A stretch of DNA of 64,000 bases, taken from NCBI RefSeq assembly GCF_036850765.1, contig NC_089492.1:67580982-67644981 (forward strand), written 5' to 3'. Source of the stretch: Saccopteryx bilineata (lineage: Eukaryota > Chordata > Mammalia > Chiroptera > Emballonuridae). Position 1 is the stretch's first letter, and each line of letters starts with the position of its first letter. Of this stretch, positions 33,463-45,562 are shown piece after piece. The notes beneath the pieces are model-generated. The model made no database searches. It saw nothing but the letters and a program-made list of their open reading frames with translations, and was not told the origin of the DNA. Both the position numbers and the translations under genes were made by a program.

Positions 33463-34717
33463 CTAATAACTTTGTGTCTTCTTTGGTTCTTTTATTGTTT
33501 TGTTTTGTTTTGTCATTTGTTTTTGTTTGGTGGTATTCTGTACTTCTATCTTCTGTCTCTTCTTTTGTGTTTCAGTAGTGGTATTTTCAGGGGTGGTTAC
33601 CATTAGGTTATTAAAAGAAAAATTATCATATTTATTAGAGTCCATTACCTCATGAGTGCTTCTGCACTTCATCCTCCTTTGCTACTGCTGATCTTTATCC
33701 TGTCCCTTTTTATGTTATTGTTGTCACAGATTACCCTTGTTTTTATTGTGGTTTTCTTAAAATTTTTACTGGTAGTTTTGTTTTGTTCTTTGTATCTGGT
33801 CAGATAATCCCCTTTAGTATTTCCTATAGTGGGGGTTTTCTGGTGATAAATTCCCTCAGCTTCTGTATGTCTGTAAATGTTTTTATTTCCCCTTCATATT
33901 TGAAGGATAGCTTTGATGGATATAGTATTCTTGGCTACTAGTTCCTCTCTTTCAGTACTTTAATTTTTGGGGTCCACTCTCTTCTGGCTTGTAGAATTTC
34001 TGCTGAGAAATCTGATGATAGCCTTATGGGCTTTCCTTTATGTTATATTCTTCTTCTCCCTAGCTGCCTTGAGGATTCTTCTTTGTCATTGATCTGTGAT
34101 CATTTCATTATGATGTGCCTTGAAGTAGGTCTGTTTTGGGTTAAGGTAACTTGGAATTCTGTTTGCTTCTTGGATTTGAGGCTCTAACTCGTTCAATATG
34201 TTCTGCATTTCCTTTTCCCTCTCTTCTTCTAACATACCCATTATTTTTATATTGTTCTTCCTGTGGAGTCAGACAATTCTTATAAGGCTTTCTCATTTTT
34301 TTCAATTTGTGAGTCTCTCTCTTCTTCTCTCTGTAGTATCTCTAGTTGCCTGTCTTCAATGACATTGATTCTCTCCTCTATCTGGCCTATTCTATTGCCT
34401 AAGCTCGTTACCTCAGTTTTCAGTTCGTGTATTGAGTTTTTCATCTCTGTTTGGTTCTTTTTTTATAGTTTCAATTTCCTTGGTGAAGTACTCTTTTGTT
34501 CATTAAGTTGTTTTTTGAGTTCACTAAATTGCCTTTCAGTGTTTTCTTGTATCTTATTGAGTATTTTTAGAGCTGCAATTTTGAATTCTCTGTCACTAAG
34601 TTCCAACATTTCCATGTAATTGAGATTTTTTCCTGGAGATTTTTCATCATCTCTCTGAGCTACATCTCTGTCTTGTATATCCATATTTGATTTCTTCTTC
34701 CTTGGTGGTATTTGCAA
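33463..34717 (-). pseudogene. L1 ORF1 (lineage B), disabled
   Basis: It starts MQIPPRKKKSNMDIQDRDV (34717), with a coiled-coil-like stretch after residue 45. The C-terminal piece (33672-33463) is rich in K, Q, N and T (TKQKQMTKQNKTIKE) and ends at TAA 33463-33465. The span of about 1.25 kb (about 418 codons if unbroken) is longer than the 304-codon ORF1 at 18205-19130. The middle is frameshifted. Confidence 0.75.
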
Positions 34718-35780
34718 GTGGTATTATTAATAACCCCAACAAGAGATAACTATTCCTTTTTCTGGTAGGAGGCACTGTACTACAAGAGTAGCCTCTGTGA
34801 GATTCTTGGGTGGAGCTCTGCTGAGGCATCGCTGTTGCTGTCTAATGATGGAGGCAAGAACATCACGTTGGTAGGAGGGGCTTACTGTTTAGGGCTTTGC
34901 AATTTTATGGCTCTAGCAATGGCTGACCAGGGGTCCTCTGGGGCCCTCCCCCACATCCCAACAGAGCAGGGGATTAATCACCTGGGTACCCCTGCCTCTC
35001 ACAGAAGAAAGCAGCCTGTAGACCCAGCTGGGGGGAGGGGTCTGCCACCACCACTGTTTGCACTCTAAGCACTCAAAGTGCAGCCTTGGGCAGGGCAGGG
35101 GCTTCACGCCACAAGCTGTGTCCAAGCTTTAGGAGCAGTTGTGGCAGAGATTGTAGATCCGGGGCATCTCACCCACCCACGTGAAACTCCAATGGGCAAG
35201 CCAGTGCCCGAGCTTCAAGAGGGTGGGGCACAGATCCCAGATCAAGCATGTCTGGCCTCACAAGGCTAAACTTTGCAGGCAGATCAAGTGCATTCCAGTC
35301 CCATGGGCCGATCTCCACAAGCTATTCACACGTAGTTCTTAGGATCACGCCACGGGCTTTGTGCACACCCAGCACTTGTAAGCCTGTAATCACCCAGCAT
35401 CTGCAATCACAAGTACAGCAGATGCCAGAAAACAGTTCTGCTCCCCATTCTTGGTTGTTGCCCCTATCTCAGCTTCTTCCCCCCACACTCTCCTCTTCTC
35501 CCAGCTCTGGCTCTGAGACAAAGCCTGTGCCAACAGAGCCTCCCTCCCTCAGGTCTATGAGGAAAGAGAAAGACAAAGTCCTCTGGCATATTTTCTCTGT
35601 GAGCAGAGTCTATGTTTGGCCTGCCTTCTTGCGCAATCATACCTTTGTCTATCTGATGTGTGTATATTTCAGGTTCATCTGGGTTTTTTTTCCTGCATAC
35701 AGTTGTAGAATTTGTTGAAATTTCAAGGGGAGAGATTGGGAGTATCTCTCACACCGCCATTTCTCTGACATCACCCACAC
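34718..35780 (-). promoter_or_regulatory. L1 5'UTR (lineage B)
   Basis: GC-richer, CpG-depleted leader upstream of ORF1 on the minus strand, with its 5' end at GATGTCAGAGAAATGGCGG. By family knowledge it holds the Pol II promoter. Open frames on the plus strand here (34835-35718) are incidental. Confidence 0.65.
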
Positions 35781-35989
35781 TATACATTTTTTTAATGGAA
35801 TATAGTCCAAGGATTAAAAAGCCTACTGAAAAAAATCCTCAAAATTTACCTTAATATTTTTACTGTTGTAAGAATGTGGTAAAACAGACATTATAATTTT
35901 GAAGCCCTTTTATGTATCTACTAGGATCAAGCAAATGAATATCAATTTTTTATTTTACAATAAAAAAGAGATATAAAATCAATGTATTT

Positions 35990-36320
35990 AAAACTCTCAT
36001 AATGTTATAATTTTTATAATAGCTTTATTGAAATATAGTTTACATACTATAAATTTAGCCCATTTAAAGTGCAAAATTCAGTAGTTTTTAGTATGTTCAC
36101 AGAATCATGCGACTATCACCACTATCAAATTTCAGAATATTTCCATCAACCCAAAAGGAAACCCCATATTCATTAGCAAGCATTCCCATTGTTCTGATCC
36201 CTAACCCTTGGCAACCACTAATCTATTTTCTGTCTCCATAGATTTGTCTATTCTGGACATTCCATACAAACAAAATCTTACAATATATCATCATCTGTTA
36301 CTGGCTACTTTGACTTAGCA
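35990..36320 (-). mobile_element. Ancient L1 (L1ME-like) fragment
   Basis: AGCTTTATTGAAATATAGTTTACATAC followed by CCATTTAAAGTGCAAAATTCAGTAG and GCAACCACTAATCTATTTTCTGTCTC is the familiar antisense signature of an old eutherian L1 3' region. Confidence 0.75.
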
Positions 36321-36790
36321 AAATGGATCGAAATCTGTACTACTGCCCTGTGTCTTTGATCACAAACAAACACAAACTACGTGGCTTAGAACAACAGAAA
36401 TGTATTCTCTCATTTCTGTTCTCAAGGCCAGAAGTCAAAAACGAAGTTATCAATAGTAACGTGCTCTCTCCAAAGAGTCTAGGGGACTTCCCATTCCTTG
36501 TCCAGCTTCTGTTGATTCCAGGCAGCCCTTGACTAGAAGCCCTATCACTCAGTCTCTACTACCACCATTGTCATATTGCCTGCCTCTTCTCTATCTGTCC
36601 CCTGTGTGTCTCCTGTAAGGACACTTGTCACTGGATTTGGGGTCCACTCCAATCATCTCATTTCAAGATCCTCATTTGATTACATATAAAAAGACTGTTT
36701 TTCTAAATAAGGTAACATTCACAATTCCAGGAATTAGGACATGGACATATCTTTCTGGGAGCTCTGTTAGTACATGGCAGTCTTTCCTCA
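36321..36790 (+). mobile_element. MLT1-type MaLR LTR
   Basis: CACAAACTACGTGGCTTAGAACAACAGAAATG (36370-36401), GGACACTTGTCACTGGATTTGGGGTCCACTCC (36619-36650) and AAATAAGGTAACATTCACAATTCCAGGAATTAGGAC (36705-36740) match the ordered landmarks of MLT1-like MaLR LTRs. Confidence 0.75.
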
Positions 36791-37640
36791 GATGCCCCAA
36801 AATTTGCATCCATCCACATGAAAAATACATTTACCCCATCTCAACATTCCCAAAAACCTCAACATATTGCAAACTCAATTCTAAATCTAAAATATCATCT
36901 AAATATCATCAACTCAAAAGTCGCAAATCTTATCCTCTAAATTATCTAAATCAGGTCTGGGTGAGATTCTGGGGATGAGCCGTCCTGGGGCAAAATTCTC
37001 CTCCACCTGTGAACCTATGAAATGAGGAAACAAGGTATCTGCTCCCAAAAAGCAATGGTGGTACAGGCAAAGGATAGTACAATAGTTATGGGCATTCCCA
37101 TTCTGAAAAGGAGAAAATGGAAGGAATAAAAGGAAGTAAATGGTCCCCAGCAAGTTTGAAATCCAGCAAGGTGATTCCATTAGTTTTCAAAGCCTAGAAG
37201 TAACCCTGTGTCTCATAAGCTTCAGTCCCCACAGCTCCACTGCCCTCTGCCTCTGCTCATGGCTTCACTCTCTGGACCCACGTCTCTGCCCTAGGAGACT
37301 TTCTTCCTTTTCCTTAAGGGTTGCACATGCTTGCAGCTGAGTAGCCCTATAAGCTCATTTCCTGCCTGTAGAATGTTAGAGGTCCAACAGCCTTCATTCA
37401 CTTAGTCTATCCCCTGTCCCTTTCATCTGGCAATGTTCCTGCAAATATTACACTCTAAAAATGTTGTGAGTGCCCTGTGTGTGTGATGGAGCACCACACC
37501 ATTAGGCAAGAGGGTTCTCCATAGGTAGATCTTTCCTAGAAAGCTCATCTCTATTCCTGACTTCTACTGAGATGGTTGATTATATCTATGAGTTATACAC
37601 CTAATCTTTTCAGCAAATGGTTGTCCAGCTAGCCAGGGCT
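36791..37640 (-). mobile_element. Probable MaLR internal sequence
   Basis: Landmarks such as TCGCAAATCTTATCCTCTAAATTATCTAAATCAGGTCTGG, CTGTGAACCTATGAAATGAGGAAACAAGG and CATTCCCATTCTGAAAAGGAGAAA resemble THE1/MST/MLT1 internal regions. Strand and ends are uncertain. Confidence 0.42.
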
Positions 37641-37644
37641 GCAG

Positions 37645-38215
37645 ACTACAACATTGATTTACAAAAATCAGCTATATTTATTCTAGCAATGAATAATTAA
37701 GAATGAAAAATTTTAAATAACATTTATAATAGCATCAAAAATATTAGATATTTAGGGATAAAACTAACAAAAAATATACTATACACTGATAGTTACAAAT
37801 GTTACAGAGAGTAAGAAGACCTAACTAAATGGAGAGACATATGGGTCCAAATCAACATGGGTTCAAAGACCCCCAAAGATGTTAATTCTTCCCAAATTGA
37901 TCTATAGATTTAATGTAAGTAATCCCAATCAAAATTCTAGCAGAATTTTATGTAGAAATTGAAAAACCATTTCTAAAATTTATACAGACATACAAAGGAC
38001 ATAGAATTGCCAAATAACTTTGAAGAAGAACATATAGTGTATACTGTAGTACACTACCTGATTCCAACACCAATCAAGACAGTGTGCTATTGGCACAACA
38101 TTGACAAATAGATCAATGAAACAGAATAGAGGGCCCGGAAATAGACTCATTCTTATAGAACAACTCACTTTCAACAAAGATATAAAAGTAATTCAGTGTA
38201 GAATGGATAGTCTTT
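37645..38215 (+). mobile_element. Older L1 ORF2 fragment
   Basis: Decayed RT C-terminal sequence: ATATTAGATATTTAGGGATAAAACTAAC, CTATAGATTTAATGTAAGTAATCCC, GGCACAACATTGACAAATAGATCAATGAAACAGAATAGAG. No frame survives. 38216-38505 is AT-rich and unassigned. Confidence 0.82.
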
Positions 38216-38522
38216 TTTGTTTTTTACCAAAATTTTTTTTTAATTTAAGGAACACTGAATGATGAAAATAAAAAGCTTAAAATAATTTTATGTTAGGTAT
38301 ATATTATTTAAATAATTTTAATTAAAATAGTAAACATAAAGCTAATATGACAAACTGCTGAGAATTATTGAAGACAGCTGGTAGATACATGAGTGCTTAT
38401 TACACTGTTACAACATGTTTTGAATATTAGAAAAATTCCTATAATAAGTTTAAGATTTTTTTAAAAAGCAAAAATATTGACAATAAGGGGAAAAGAGAGA
38501 TAGAAGGAAAAAATTAAAGCAA

Positions 38523-38893
38523 AGGGCTGAACAGGAGGTGACGCAGTGGATAGAGTCCCAGACTGAGATGCTGAGTACCCAGTTTCGAAACCTGAGGTCG
38601 TCAGCTTGAGCATGGGTTCATCAGGCTTGAGTGCGGGGTTGCCAGCTTGAGTGTGGGATAATAGACATGGCCCCATGGTCACTGGCTTGACCCCAAAGGT
38701 CACTGACTTGAAGCCTAAGGTCACTGGCTTGAACAAGGGGTCACTGGCTTGGCTGGAGCCCCTAGGGCAAGGCACATAGGAGAAAGCAATCAATAAACAA
38801 CTAAGGTGCCACAACAAAGAATTGATGCTTCTTGTCTCTCTGCCATCCTGTCTGTCTATCCCTCTTTCTCTCTCACTTTCTCTCTCATTAAAA
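38523..38893 (+). mobile_element. tRNA-derived SINE with CTTGAGC repeats
   Basis: GCTGAACAGGAGGTGACGCAGTGGATAGAG head and repeated GGTCACTGGCTTGA units. The 15-bp duplication AAAAAATTAAAGCAA lies at 38508-38522 and 38894-38908. A (GA)n/AAG stretch follows at 38909-38955. Confidence 0.92.
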
Positions 38894-39270
38894 AAAAAAT
38901 TAAAGCAAGAAAGGAGAGAGAGAGAGAGAGAAAGAAGAAAAAGAAGAAAGATCTCTCTGTTTGCAAGACTAATATTCCTACTACAGGGACTCCCTTATGC
39001 TCACTGGAAAGCAGGTTATCTTCAGTTTACACTTGTGAAAGCTACAGAAACATCCAGACAAGACCATCTCCACGCAGGACCACAGCAGAAAGCTGTGTAC
39101 ATTTGCCCTGCCTAACGGCACCAGGAAGCAAACATTGAGATCTACATACTTATTATAATTTCCCCAAAGAGAGAATCTATGAGCTCTCATTGTATATATA
39201 ATTGCCTCCAAGTGTCAAAGGGGCTCTGTCAGTTAGGTTGACATTAGAGAAAAGGAAATGAACAAATATT

Positions 39271-39599
39271 TTTTTTTTCTGAAGCTGAAAACGGGGAGAG
39301 ACAGTCAGACAGACTCCCGCATGCGCCCGACCAGGATCCACCCGGCACGCCCACCAGGGGGATTGCTCTGCCCACCAGGGGATGGGTAGCGCCTGGGACA
39401 GAGGCCAAGGAGCCATCCCCAGCGCCCGGGCCATCTTTGCTCCAATGGAGCCTTGGCTGCGGGAGGGGAAGAGAGAGACAGAGAGGAAGGGGGGGTGGAG
39501 AAGCAAATGGGCGCTTCTCCTATGTGCCCTGGCCGGGAATCGAACCCGGGTCCCCCGCACGCCAGGCCGACACTCTACCGCTGAGCCAACTGGCCAGGC
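39271..39599 (-). mobile_element. Bat SINE (about 390-bp type), young-looking
   Basis: The minus strand starts CCTGGCCAGTTGGCTCAGCGGTAGAG and carries box B-like GGTTCGATTCCCGGCC. A perfect 17-bp duplication GGAAATGAACAAATATT lies at 39254-39270 and 39601-39617. Part of the body (the GACGCCCCGGAGGGGCAGAGC region) is shortened. Confidence 0.95.
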
Positions 39600-39617
39600 T
39601 GGAAATGAACAAATATT

Positions 39618-40615
39618 TAATCCTAAAGAGTTAAAACTTGGACTAGACTATTACATAATATTGTTTTAGTTAACAAAGCCACTTTCTGCTTAATCATAAT
39701 TTTAAAAAATTCAGACAGAAACATTTGGTATGATTTCATATTGTTTTTATTCCTAGTTTCTTCAAAATACAAAACACATTTCTAATGAGATCTTTTTAAT
39801 AAATAATTGATATTCTTCATATCACTGCTAATGATTAAAATTACAGGTCTAGACTACTAATGTTTTAAAAAATGCTTTTTTAAATGTACTGATATGCTTG
39901 CCTTCCAAAAAAACAGTAACCATTCTGAAGAACACATGATAGTTCTGGGATTAAATGTATCAGCTGTAAGAGTGGCACTGAGTCAGCGTGGGTTTATAGG
40001 AACTGATTACATTCCTCTTACCAACGCCCATGTCTTTAATCTGGGAGCTGACCTGATTTAGGGTAGGAACATTTCTAAAGGCATTGTAAAACAAAAGCAA
40101 GAGGGAGAAAGCAATTGAAAAATCACTAAAAGCCTGCATTACTGATAAAAACTACAGCAGCAGCTGTAAAGTGATTTGGGAATACAAAGCGCCTGAAAGT
40201 ATTATATTCACTTAATCGAAGTAAAAATCATAAATAATATCCCATAATATTTTACTGGTTTAAGGAATTTTTAATGAAAATACCCTAGTTTAATTAAACC
40301 TATGAATAAACTATATATTTGACAAAAATTTTTGTTCACTTTAAACAGCCCCCTCACCTGAGTACCTCATAACTTTTATCAGAGTTTAGAATTACATGAA
40401 TAAACCTAGAATAGGATAAAAGCCCCAAACTACTCATCATACATTTGAACCTGAGCATTTTTGGCAAAAGATTCTCAGAAAGTTGTTCAGCTGACCCAGA
40501 TACTGACCCATTTATAAATGCATCCAGTAGTCACTGAGTATGGTGGTTTTTCATTAATTTAATGACTACAGGTCTTATACAGAAATAATCTGTATGTACT
40601 TAAAAAATAAAGAAT
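39618..40615. other. No recognised feature
   Basis: AT-rich, about 1 kb, no gene and no repeat I can name. GTGATTTGGGAATACAAAGCGCCTG (near 40170) shows no wider context. Confidence 0.45.
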
Positions 40616-40619
40616 CTTT

Positions 40620-40815
40620 TGCCCTGGCGAGGTACCTCAGTTGGTGACAGTATCCTCCCAATATACCAAGGTCGTGGGTTTGGTCCCTGGTCAGGGCACA
40701 TATAGGAAGGAGTCAACCAGTGGGTGCATGGATGGGTAGAACAACAAATCAATGTTTCTCTCTCTCTCTCTCTCTCTCTCTTCTTTTCTCTCTCTCTCTC
40801 TAAAATCAATAAATA
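40620..40815 (+). mobile_element. Short Ves-like SINE
   Basis: GCCCTGGCGAGGTACCTCAGTTGGTGACAG head, GGTTTGGTCCCTGGTCAGGGCACATA, AATCAATGTTTCTCTCTC and a (CT)n tail ending AATCAATAAA. This resembles the classical short Ves form. Confidence 0.85.
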
Positions 40816-40827
40816 AACTTAGCCTGA

Positions 40828-40934
40828 CCTGTGGCACAGTGGAGAAAGCATCGACCTGGAATGCTGAGGTCGCTAGTTAGAAATGCCAGGTCAAGGCACA
40901 TATGGGAATTGATGCTTCCTGCTCCTCCCCCTGC

Positions 40935-40981
<47 letters not shown>

Positions 40982-41075
40982 CCCCTTTCTCCTCCCCGCC
41001 TCTCTAAAATGAATAAATAAAATGTAAAAATAAATAAAATAAAATCAGTAAACAAATTTAAAAAATAAAATAAAG
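40828..41075 (+). mobile_element. Short tRNA-derived SINE with (CT)n tail
   Basis: AGCCTGACCTGTGGCACAGTGGAGAAAGCATCGACC head, GGTCAAGGCACATATGGGAATTGATGC, then (CT)n at 40937-40980 and an A/T-rich end. Confidence 0.87.
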
Positions 41076-41795
41076 GACTCATTTATTTTGCCTCTCAGTA
41101 CAGGACTGCTATGAATATGCCAATGTTATTTTCAGAATGATAGGTTTCTACAGAATAATGCAAACATACTAATGATGATAACAGAAGGTCAAAGAACCCC
41201 ATTCACTTTGCTCAGATAGTATTCATTAGAACTCTTATGATTGAAAAAAAAAAGTGGAAGATGTAGTGTCTATGCACAATTGACAGTGATCAAAAACTTG
41301 TGGCTCCAAGCAAGACAATTAAAAAAAAAAGCTAGCCCTGAATTATAGTGAGTCAAATGAGACTGGAAAAACCATTAGAAACCATCAAAAATATAAGAAG
41401 ACCCTAGACTTTGAATTCTATACAATTTTATTCCCAGTGTATATCCAGGTGCTGACCACATAATAGGAGACTGAGCAAATAAATCAATGAGTGACGTTCT
41501 CCACTGTCATAGTAGCACTCTGTTATCCAGTCTTTACTTCTGCCGTAGTTACAGAGCACCAAATTTTCAGCTGGGTAACGGAACGCCCAGAATCAAGACC
41601 ACATTTCCCAGGCTCCATTGGACCTAAATGTGATTGTGTAACTATGTTCTGACCGAATACAATACAGGTGGAAGTGGAAGGCTCTGTTGTCTTCTCTGCT
41701 TCCTCCTTCCTGCTGTCTGGAATGCAAGCAAAAAGTCTAGAGCTCCAACAATCATCTTTGTGCCAAGAGGTGACTCTGGACATGAAAGTATTCAG
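41076..41795. other. No recognised feature
   Basis: No gene or repeat I can identify. The minus-strand open frame at 41523-41783 has no recognisable domain and I do not regard it as a gene. Confidence 0.45.
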
Positions 41796-41799
41796 AGTG

Positions 41800-41955
41800 C
41801 CCTCGCTGGGTAGTTCAAATGGTTAGAGTATCTTCCCTATACACCAAAGTTGTGGGTTCAATCCCTGCTCAGTCAACCAGCTAATGCATGGATAGATGAA
41901 GCAATGGGTCAATGTTTCTCTCTCTCTCTCTCAAATCAATTAAATTTTAAAAACA
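41800..41955 (+). mobile_element. Short Ves-like SINE
   Basis: GCCCTCGCTGGGTAGTTCAAATGGTTAGAG head, GGGTTCAATCCCTGCTCAG, CAATGTTTCTCTCTCTC and an A-rich end. Confidence 0.83.
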
Positions 41956-41959
41956 ACAA

Positions 41960-43107
41960 CAAAGTAACCCAGAGTAGAGGGACAGAGTCTGGGTCTCTAA
42001 TACATGAAATTTCATAATACTGAGCAGTTCAGGACTGATGACATTTTAAATTCTTCAATGTGAAATCAACTTGTATTTTCCTCAAATTTCTGATATTTGG
42101 GGGATTTCCTTTTACTGCAGCTGAACCCAATCCTGAGTCATACACATGCTTTACTTATTTCCTATTGTGTGGTTAGCTAGTTTTTCCTTTTCAACCTCTA
42201 CATAGTGTTACAGCCATGTTCCATGGCAGGAGCCAAGTAACTTTTCTTGCAAAGGCCAAATACTTAATACTTTGGGGTTTGAAGGTCATATCTGGTCTCT
42301 CTCCCTTATTCTTCTTTTTCCTGTTGTTTTTTAACACCTCCCTAAACATATAAAAACCATTCCTAGATCATAAGCTATACAAAAGCAAACTGTACAGAGA
42401 CCATGCTTTGCCTGTTGCAGACTCACATTTTATGGCAACAACTTTTAAACCCTTTTTTAGCCTCAAAAGTCACTATCCAGACTAAATGTTACTGGTATCC
42501 AAATACATAAAAGAGAGCCAGACTTAGTCTGGCTGAGGAGAGACATGAGAGCGAACTCCTGATGGTCTGGCTGCTTCCCCTTCTCTTCTGTCCTCACCTC
42601 TGGTCCCCACAACTCTGGTTTCTGCATGGCTTCACCAGCCACAAAGCTAGCACGCAGTTTGCAAATCAGTGATCTATGACCTAGCACTTTGCAGTCTCTG
42701 CCATATACTTGTTCAAGTGCCACAGCAAATCTAGACCTCTTTTTTTTTTTTTTTTTTTTTTTAGGAAAATCTCAGTCATATCAGTAGGTCATTCCTTGGA
42801 GCGGAGATGGTGTAAGATTATAGGTATACAAGTACATATACACTCATGCACACATAAGTACATATGTATTTGTTTTTAATGAGAAGGTGAAAGTATGCAA
42901 TTCTCTACACAATATCTGATGGTGGCCAATTCTCCCGAGAAGAGGAGAGTGACACCATTGTTCAATCAGTTGGGAAATAAATTGTATACTGTTTCCTTTG
43001 GTTTACAAAGGCTGGAAAGACATCCTTAAAGCTATAATTATGTTAAAGAAGAGATTATGGACTATACTTTTAATCTTCAGACATGCTTAAAACTGTCAAA
43101 AGTAATT
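41960..43107. other. No gene; possible ancient DNA-transposon remnant
   Basis: CTTGCAAAGGCCAAATACTTAATACTTTGGGGTTTGAAGGTCATATCTGGTCTCT (about 42246-42300) resembles an old hAT-type MER element. A T-run is at 42739-42762. Nothing else is recognised. Confidence 0.3.
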
Positions 43108-43499
43108 CGTTTTTTTTGTTGTTGTTGTTGTTTTTTACAGAGACAGAGAGAGATCAGAGAGAGGGACAGACAGACAGGAAGGGAGAGAGATGAGAAGTAT
43201 CAATTCTTCTTTGCAGCTCCTTAGTTATTCAGTGATTGCTTTCTCATATGTGCCTAGACCAAGGGCTACAGCAGAACGAGTGACCCCTTGCTCAAGCCAG
43301 CGACCTTGGGCTTGAGCCAGCAACCATGGGGTCATGTATATGATCCCACACTCAAGCCAGCGACCCCTTGCTCAAGCTAGTGAGCCTTTGCTCAAGCCAA
43401 ATGAGCCCGCACTCAAGCCTGCAACCTTAGGGTTTTAAACCTGGGTCCTCCATGTCCCAGTCCAATGTTCTATTCACTGTACCACCACCTGGTCAGGCC
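43108..43499 (-). mobile_element. tRNA-derived SINE (GCCTGACCAGGTGG type)
   Basis: The minus strand begins GGCCTGACCAGGTGGTGGTACAGTG and contains several ACTCAAGCCAGCGACC-type internal repeats and a GA-rich end. (GTT)n and T runs form the tail at 43108-43136. Confidence 0.92.
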
Positions 43500-44054
43500 C
43501 AGAGGTGATTCTTTACTCCACAAAACATCTTAGTGACTTCTTGAAACACTGGAGGTGGCTTGAATGAGTGCCAGAGACCTAAAACTGTGCAGCATGAGAA
43601 ATGAGCACGGATTTTAGGGTTGTGGAGCACTCTTTATATAAAAGAACAAACACAATGGAGGAAGCTGGTCTGGAATAAAATACCACTTGTGAAAAATTAC
43701 AAGTTTCTAGAATTCTAGGAAATAGAGATACATGTTCAACATTTCTTATTGTTTACTAATCCTTACTGATGCATCGCCCCTCTTAAACACCCCCAAACTT
43801 TTGATAAAGTGAGTTACATATAAGACCTATGTTAATGACAGAGTAAGAAGGAATATAAGAAAAAGAAGATGCATTTCATCTCTCTTGATACAATAGTTGA
43901 ATAAAACAGAAGTGAAAAAGAGAACACTTAAAGTGGCAAGACGCAAAGCAAAGAACCAGCATTTAATGAGAGCAAGAATTTGGAGCCTGGATTCTTTATG
44001 ACTTCTTGAAGAAACTCTTGGAGGATGTTGGGGAGGGAACATAGTCACTTCTTT
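43500..44054. other. No recognised feature
   Basis: No gene or identifiable repeat. Confidence 0.45.
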
Positions 44055-44265
44055 ATTTTTTTTTTAAGATTTTATCTATTGATTTTATAGAGAGAGGAAA
44101 GAGAGAGATGGGGAGGTGAGAAGTATCAACTCATAGCTGCTTCACTTTAGTTGTTCACTGACTGCTTGTCATACGTGCCTTGACCAGGCAAGTGCAAAGT
44201 TTTGAACCGGCAACCTCAGCATTCCAGATCAATGCTTTATTCGCTGTGCCACCACAGCCATGCAT
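44055..44265 (-). mobile_element. Short tRNA-derived SINE
   Basis: On the minus strand: CATGGCTGTGGTGGCACAGCGAATAAAGCATTGATCTGGAATGC head, GCCTTGACCAGG reversed segment and a T-rich tail at 44055-44064. The flank 44266-44790 is unassigned. Confidence 0.85.
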
Positions 44266-44802
44266 AGTCACTTCTTTAATATTAAAGGGAAGAACACACA
44301 CTTTCTATAGGCTTCTCCAAACAAAATGAATCTATGAGTTTTATATAAATATTTTATACTTGGAAATAAAATATAGCTTAAAACAAAAATGTCTCAATTA
44401 ACAATATGAATGGCTTAACATAGGAAGGAACTCTCTTTCGGTTTAATTTCCTAGCTCCCATTTAATTAAAGTTGCTGCTTCCCAGGGGTCTGTGTGAAGG
44501 TTTTTACATAAAGTTTCAATGGCTAAGGCAATGCAAGACCAGGGCCATCTTCTGTGGGACCATTTTCTCCTTGGATAATGGCAACACATGCACTCTGCTG
44601 TCTCTGACAGGAAACCCTAGACTTCCTTAGGTTAACATCACATTATTTTTGCCATTTTTTAGTTTACAAATACATCATATGACCTCAGCAATTTGAAGTC
44701 ATATTTAGCTATTTTCCTGGAATTCAACATACACAGAGTATATTATTTCCTGGGTCCTTTCTAAAACTTGGAAACATCTTTAAGCTTAGCCACAATTATG
44801 AT

Positions 44803-45091
44803 TTATTTATTTACTTATTTTTATTATTGTTTTTAAGTAAGTGGAAGGGAGATAGAGAGACAGACTCCCACATGCACCCCAACTGGGATACACCCAGCAA
44901 CCCTGTCTGGGGTCAATGCTCGAATCAACCAAGCTATCCTCCAAACCAATCAAGCCACTGGCTGAGAGGGGAAGAGAGGGAGAGGAATAGAAGCAGATGG
45001 TCACTTCTCATGTGTGCCCTGACTGGGGATCAACCCAGGATGTCTGCATGCCAGGTGGAAGCTCTATCCACTGAGCAAACCAGCCGGGGCC
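44803..45091 (-). mobile_element. tRNA-derived SINE variant with 12-bp TSD
   Basis: Minus-strand head GCCCCGGCTGGTTTGCTCAGTGGATAGAGC. Perfect duplication CACAATTATGAT at 44791-44802 and 45092-45103. Confidence 0.93.
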
Positions 45092-45119
45092 CACAATTAT
45101 GATGTAAAAGGTTAAAAAG

Positions 45120-45548
45120 GCCTGACCAGTGGTGGCACAGTGGATTGAGAGTCAACCAGGCACTGAGGAGGACCCGAGTTTGAAGTCCCAAGGTCACCAG
45201 CTAGAGTGTGGGGTTGCTGGCTTGAGCACAGAGTTGCCATCTTAAGCATTGGATCATAAACATGACACCATAATCACTGGCTTGAAGCCCAAGGTTGCTG
45301 GCTTGAAGCTCAAGGTCACTGGCCTGAAGCCCCAGGTCACTTGCTTGAGCCCAAGGTTGCTGGCTTGAGCAAGGGGTCACTGGTTTGGCTGGAGCCCACC
45401 TACCTCCTTTCAAGACACTTAAGAGAAGAAATCAATAGACAACTAAAGTGAAGCAACTACAAGTTGATGCTTCTCATCTCTCTCCTCCCCCCTCTAAATA
45501 ATAAATACATACATACATACATATATACATACATACATACATACATAC
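45120..45548 (+). mobile_element. tRNA-derived SINE with expanded CTTGAAGC array and (CATA)n tail
   Basis: GCCTGACCAGTGGTGGCACAGTGG head. At least six consecutive GGTCACTGGCTTGA-type units at 45270-45375. The tail carries (CATA)n at about 45507-45548. GTTAAAAAG at 45111-45119 and TTAAAAAG at 45550-45557 form the target duplication. Confidence 0.9.
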
Positions 45549-45562
45549 ATTAAAAAGATTTG

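Larger units (their letters stand above)
29079..35780 (-). mobile_element. Near full-length antisense L1 (lineage B)
   Basis: Read on the minus strand: 5'UTR (35780 to 34718), ORF1 (34717-33463), ORF2 (33422-29330) and 3'UTR ending at a T-rich stretch near 29079. The flanks TATGCATTTTTTAAT (29064-29078) and TATACATTTTTTTAAT (35781-35796) look like a slightly eroded target duplication. A SINE lies at 32187-32548. The 5' end (GGGTGATGTCAGAGAAATGGCGG on the minus strand) is shared with the L1 at 50.1-57.2 kb and differs from the L1 at 17040. Confidence 0.88.

Noticed and set aside
35078..35718. Plus-strand open frames as host exons
   Set aside because: They lie antisense within the GC-rich 5'UTR of an L1 and show no conserved domain.
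45290..45375. CTTGAAGC repeats as a CRISPR-like array
   Set aside because: They are imperfect internal repeats of a tRNA-derived SINE, with no unique spacers, in vertebrate DNA.
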